Shown here one piece after another: positions 19,101-21,673 of a stretch of DNA of 21,673 bases. The stretch covers positions 1-21,673 of the forward strand of contig JANBPT010000818.1 of the NCBI GenBank assembly GCA_027575765.1, given 5' to 3'. The position numbers and the translations under genes were made by a program. The stretch is from Tieghemiomyces parasiticus. Its lineage: Eukaryota > Kickxellomycota > Dimargaritomycetes > Dimargaritales > Dimargaritaceae. Within the stretch, counting starts at the first letter, position 1, and every line of letters starts with the position of its first letter. The notes under the pieces were generated by a model. That model ran no database searches. It worked only from the letters and a program-made list of their open reading frames with translations, and was not told the origin of the DNA.

Positions 19101-21475
19101 TGTGGGCCCTCCTCCATTTTATTATGCCCACCCTTTTCGACTCGCACGACGAGTTTAGTGAGTGGTTTGCCCGCGACATTGAGAGCCACGCTGAGAACAA
19201 AACCGGCCTCGACACCCACCAGCTAAGCCGTCTGCACATGATCCTCAAGCCGTTCATGTTGCGGCGCATCAAGAAGCATGTCCAGAACGAGCTGGGCGAC
19301 AAGATCGAACTCGAGCTGCGGTGCAACCTCACCGCTCGCCAGCGCCGTCTATATGCCGGGCTCAAGTCGCGACTCTCCGTCACCGAGCTCCTGGCCAAGG
19401 CAGCTACCGATACCTCCGAGGGCAACGAGAGTCTGATGAACGTGGTCATGCAGTTCCGTAAGGTGTGCAACCACCCGGAACTGTTTGAACGTGCTGAGGT
19501 CGAGATGCCCTACGCTTTCAATACGTTTCCCATCACCCCTTCGGTTGCCCGCGCCGGGGACCGCGTCGCGGTGCCCTACGTGAGCCGGAATTTCGTGCAG
19601 TACCAAGTTCCGGGCCTCCTGGTCCGCGCCGGGGGCCTGTTGAACCGCATGGGGCCGGCTAACCCATCCGCCGCCGCTCGCCACCGAGTCACCCACGCCC
19701 TGCTGGGCCTGTGGCACCCTGACCGGATTCATGACAACCCAGCAGCGTTTGGGTTCGCCCCACTGGCTGACTACGGCGCCACCGAGCTAGCCCACGCGGC
19801 TAGAGACGCACCTAGGGACCGCTGGTCGGCGCACCTGGCGCGCCAGGACCGCCAGGCTTCCCGAATCCAGGCTTTCCGGGCCGCCAATTATGAGCCGTTC
19901 AGTCTTTTACTCCCGGGGGCCCCCGACGCCGGCGGCGAGGTGTACCGCGCCCTGGCCGATCCGGCCGCTCTGCTGGCCCTCCGCCGGACAGTTACCGAGG
20001 CCCTTCCCGCGGCCTACCTGAACCGAGTTAGCCCGGCCTACCGACCGCCCGTCCTCGCGCCGGCCATCACCATGGTCAGCGCCGACATCCGGTTCAATGC
20101 TGACCAGCGCCGCCTCCGATTCGACCCGGACGTGCGCGCGGCCCTCGTCGCCCCGCAATGTGCGCCCTGGTCTGCCCCTTGGGAGGCCCCAGTCGACCTC
20201 AGCTCGCCAGCGCGCCGCGCCGGGCTCACCTCCATCTGGATGCCGGCAGCTAACAAGCTTATTGCCTACTCGGGCAAAATGATGCTCCTCGACCGTCTAC
20301 TGGCCAAGCTTAAATCCGAGGGCCACCGCGTCCTGGTCTATTTCCAAATGACCAAGATGCTGGATCTGATGGAGGAGTACCTTATCTATCGACAGTACAC
20401 CTACCTCCGGCTGGACGGTTCGAGCAAGATTTCGGATCGTCGTGACATGGTGACGGACTGGCAGACTCGCGATGATATCTTTATCTTTTTGCTCAGTACC
20501 CGCGCCGGTGGTCTCGGCATCAATTTGACGGCAGCCGATACGGTCATCTTTTACGATTCGGATTGGAATCCCACCGTGGACCAGCAGGCCATGGACCGCG
20601 CCCATCGGCTGGGCCAGACCCGTCAAGTCACTGTGTATCGGCTACTGACCCGTGGCACCATCGAAGAGAAGATTTTGGTGCGCGCCCGCCAGAAGGACGA
20701 GATTCACAAGGTGGTCATTTCCGGTGGCGATTTTAAGCAACAGGTCGATTTTAAGCCCAAGGAGATTGTGTCGCTGCTGCTGGATGATGCCGAGCTAGGA
20801 CCCAGTGCTGGTGACGGTACGACAACCGGGGCGGAAGCCGTAGATGTGACCGCCGCCGGAAGTGGAGATGGGGCGGGTCTGAAAGACGGAGTACCAACAG
20901 GAACAGATGAAGCGAGGGGTAATGACCAGGCTGTGCCATCCCATGGCCCAGCCGCTGCCAAGACGGGCGAGGAAGGCGACGAATCGGTCCCCACGGCCAA
21001 CCCGCGGCCCGCCTCGTGGCAAGAAGTCGTTCAACGCCCACTCGTCACGTCTCGCACTCTCGAACCCCGACTCCCAACAATCAACCACCTCGACGAGCTA
21101 TTTGATAAGTACCTCCAGGCCCCCACCTCACCGACGCCCTCAGCGGCCAACTCGGCTACCGCCGGCAAGCTGGGGGGCGGCACGGGTACGGCGGCGGGGC
21201 ACATTCCCACTCTGCGGACGCCAACGCTCAAATCACGGAAGCGCGGACCTAATAAGGCTAAGGTGGCCGACGGGGACGGGTCGACACCGCCGCCGGCGAC
21301 TAAACGCGTACGCCAAACCAAAAAGAAGGACAGTGCAGGCGCAGTTGCGACCGGTGAAGTTTTATCGGCTACCCCAGCAGAGACCCCGTTGGCGGCCGAG
21401 ATTGCACCAGACGTAGCGGTTGCTCTGCCAGCGCCACCCACAGCGGTTGCGACGGACGATCCGACGGTCAACTAA
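16136..21475 (+). CDS. INO80: Chromatin-remodelling ATPase INO80
   Basis: This intronless gene encodes 1779 residues, the Snf2-family motor of the INO80 complex, which slides nucleosomes and acts in transcription, replication and DNA repair. The ATG lies in a strong context (CCACCATGG). Residues about 20-400 are low-complexity and unusually rich in Tyr, Arg, Asp, Glu, His and Pro. An RGG/AT-hook-like basic patch follows (about 408-436). The DBINO (HSA-type) actin/Arp-binding helix spans about 576-703. The first RecA lobe starts near LKEYQLKGLNWL (about 813) and has Walker A DEMGLGKT (841-848, Lys847), DEAQ (950-953) and GTPIQN (979-984). A large insertion of about 250 residues (about 1115-1365) separates the lobes, as in INO80, where it binds the Rvb1/Rvb2 ring. 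The second lobe has VLVYFQMTKMLDLMEEYL (near 1400), STRAGGLGINL (1454-1464) and motif VI with Gln1484, Arg1488 and Arg1491. The tail after about 1545 is Ala/Thr/Pro-rich with Lys-rich patches. DBINO, DEAQ and the long insert separate it from SWR1 and SNF2. Confidence 0.96.
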   Translation: MADEPRESYRLRNLLHPEPGEEAPYYPPVGTFESSASHPPSRSPIPPPHDDHRPPSSSYGREADYETGPPPRFADPYYNEPRADYPPDPYARYAIGRDSYAYHDERESTRHPVHARHRDIDYSYPNAREPPRAAYDARYPEFWDRPNPRGEPYGPYDEYPRTYRDERVTPAAGPAVGYFSPERGSAEARYADRPHHSDGAPAATSVAAPGGRAAMSISSLLLNDEAPAPSTYHSNVPGGYNDRYTEPEEHYYRYTEDQYARHEHAPRNSYAAYDDRASGYPTDPAYDSHYAGYEHERHAVRPTDYPESPRYAREHAESPGHEYYAESTRTYATDRAEVGYPETHRYTDEDRRHADYHGSVDDTSPRTPTEQSRHPAHPDHHVSIADDVDVPTESAEASGPAPMITSGKTRRGRGAARATRGGRGTRGRGRGGRVRWSEANAAAHNDGRVKSEAAHTADSRRLDGLPHSGSSSESSDRLSPTYIEYATKWRRQSQRILRAYEEAYYERDQERKENHLNAYLANGHSDELVQPPTASYDYPYGSEFANQPHPPPSVDYGDGRDPREASVDGDPDDPTLLQRRAWAVVSHRQVPKVARHATTNLMVRQQSCRRIAQHCQREVRRVAGRSARERRDVQLRAKRAMREMLLFWKRNEREEKEARKRAEKEAQERLRIEEERRETMRQNRKLNFLISQTEIFSHFVGGKLGAGDDKTEGPATAAPSEPAGDAEEATFDDIDFDGEDEAQLQARARQSAQQALARQQNQTRAFDANRQELGAQDKDRGLNVDVHLLDEMNFMNPSSMPAQNAITQPRLLMCQLKEYQLKGLNWLANLYEQGINGILADEMGLGKTVQSISLLAYLAEVHHIKGPFLVVAPASTLHNWQQELTRFVPSFKVLPYWGNQRDRQTLRKLWTKHSLYTADPPFNVLVTSYQMVVTDERYFARVKWQYMVLDEAQAIKSSTSTRWRTLLGFPCRNRLLLTGTPIQNSMRELWALLHFIMPTLFDSHDEFSEWFARDIESHAENKTGLDTHQLSRLHMILKPFMLRRIKKHVQNELGDKIELELRCNLTARQRRLYAGLKSRLSVTELLAKAATDTSEGNESLMNVVMQFRKVCNHPELFERAEVEMPYAFNTFPITPSVARAGDRVAVPYVSRNFVQYQVPGLLVRAGGLLNRMGPANPSAAARHRVTHALLGLWHPDRIHDNPAAFGFAPLADYGATELAHAARDAPRDRWSAHLARQDRQASRIQAFRAANYEPFSLLLPGAPDAGGEVYRALADPAALLALRRTVTEALPAAYLNRVSPAYRPPVLAPAITMVSADIRFNADQRRLRFDPDVRAALVAPQCAPWSAPWEAPVDLSSPARRAGLTSIWMPAANKLIAYSGKMMLLDRLLAKLKSEGHRVLVYFQMTKMLDLMEEYLIYRQYTYLRLDGSSKISDRRDMVTDWQTRDDIFIFLLSTRAGGLGINLTAADTVIFYDSDWNPTVDQQAMDRAHRLGQTRQVTVYRLLTRGTIEEKILVRARQKDEIHKVVISGGDFKQQVDFKPKEIVSLLLDDAELGPSAGDGTTTGAEAVDVTAAGSGDGAGLKDGVPTGTDEARGNDQAVPSHGPAAAKTGEEGDESVPTANPRPASWQEVVQRPLVTSRTLEPRLPTINHLDELFDKYLQAPTSPTPSAANSATAGKLGGGTGTAAGHIPTLRTPTLKSRKRGPNKAKVADGDGSTPPPATKRVRQTKKKDSAGAVATGEVLSATPAETPLAAEIAPDVAVALPAPPTAVATDDPTVN

Positions 21476-21673
21476 GGGAGGAGGGGTTTCTTTTCTTTAT
21501 TAGCATTTACCCTATTCGACCTACAGGTGCGATGCTCTCCCCCCCCCACCCCTTTTTTTTCGCAACTATGCGCCCACTTTAATTTTTTTTATTATTGACC
21601 GTGCAGAGATTTTTTAATTATATATATCTCCCACCTTGTACTTTCTCTCGTTCTACGACTACGCATGTACTTA
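21476..21673 (+). terminator. 3' region of INO80, AT-rich
   Basis: After the TAA come pyrimidine tracts, T-rich runs and a TATATATAT stretch (about 21619-21627), which may supply 3'-end formation signals. No exact AATAAA is seen. The exact cleavage site cannot be placed from the sequence alone. Confidence 0.3.

Overview
The window looks like nuclear DNA of a fungus, probably a compact early-diverging (non-Dikarya) lineage. Signs of this are a mitochondrially targeted citrate synthase, a fungal-type mitochondrial ribosomal protein mL60 interrupted by a GT-AG spliceosomal intron, an INO80 chromatin remodeller, and a Cst26-like membrane acyltransferase. Coding regions are GC-rich and mostly intronless, with A or G at -3 of most start codons. 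The lineage is inferred from gene content and style only; the sequence shows no operons, plasmid genes or bacterial signals.

Layout: 1-2667 has no recognisable gene. 2668-4233 (+) is a PlsC-family lysophospholipid acyltransferase. 4234-6257 is intergenic. 6258-7688 (+) is mitochondrial citrate synthase with all three catalytic residues. 7689-8429 is intergenic, followed at about 8430-9269 (+) by a decayed mariner-family transposase that is not an open reading frame and has to be read in pieces. 9270-10602 is mostly non-coding and ends with a strong TATA box ahead of a 135-aa cysteine-free small secreted protein (10603-11010). A 42-aa hydrophobic small ORF follows at 11074-11202. On the minus strand, 11585-12086 encodes mL60 in two exons. 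Divergent from it, 12786-14081 (+) encodes a 431-aa helical protein whose C-terminal part resembles the Fanconi anaemia core subunit FANCE. 14082-16135 holds no recognised gene, and its second half is pyrimidine-rich. 16136-21475 (+) is a 1779-aa INO80 ATPase with DBINO, both RecA lobes, the large Rvb-binding insert, and a long Tyr/Arg/Asp-rich N-terminus.

The genes are independently transcribed housekeeping genes: phospholipid remodelling, the TCA cycle, mitochondrial translation, chromatin remodelling and a possible DNA crosslink repair factor. The items least explained by known families are the secreted protein, the FANCE candidate and the INO80 N-terminal region. I found no CRISPR array, rRNA or convincing tRNA, and no clear evidence of a wholly new multi-gene system.
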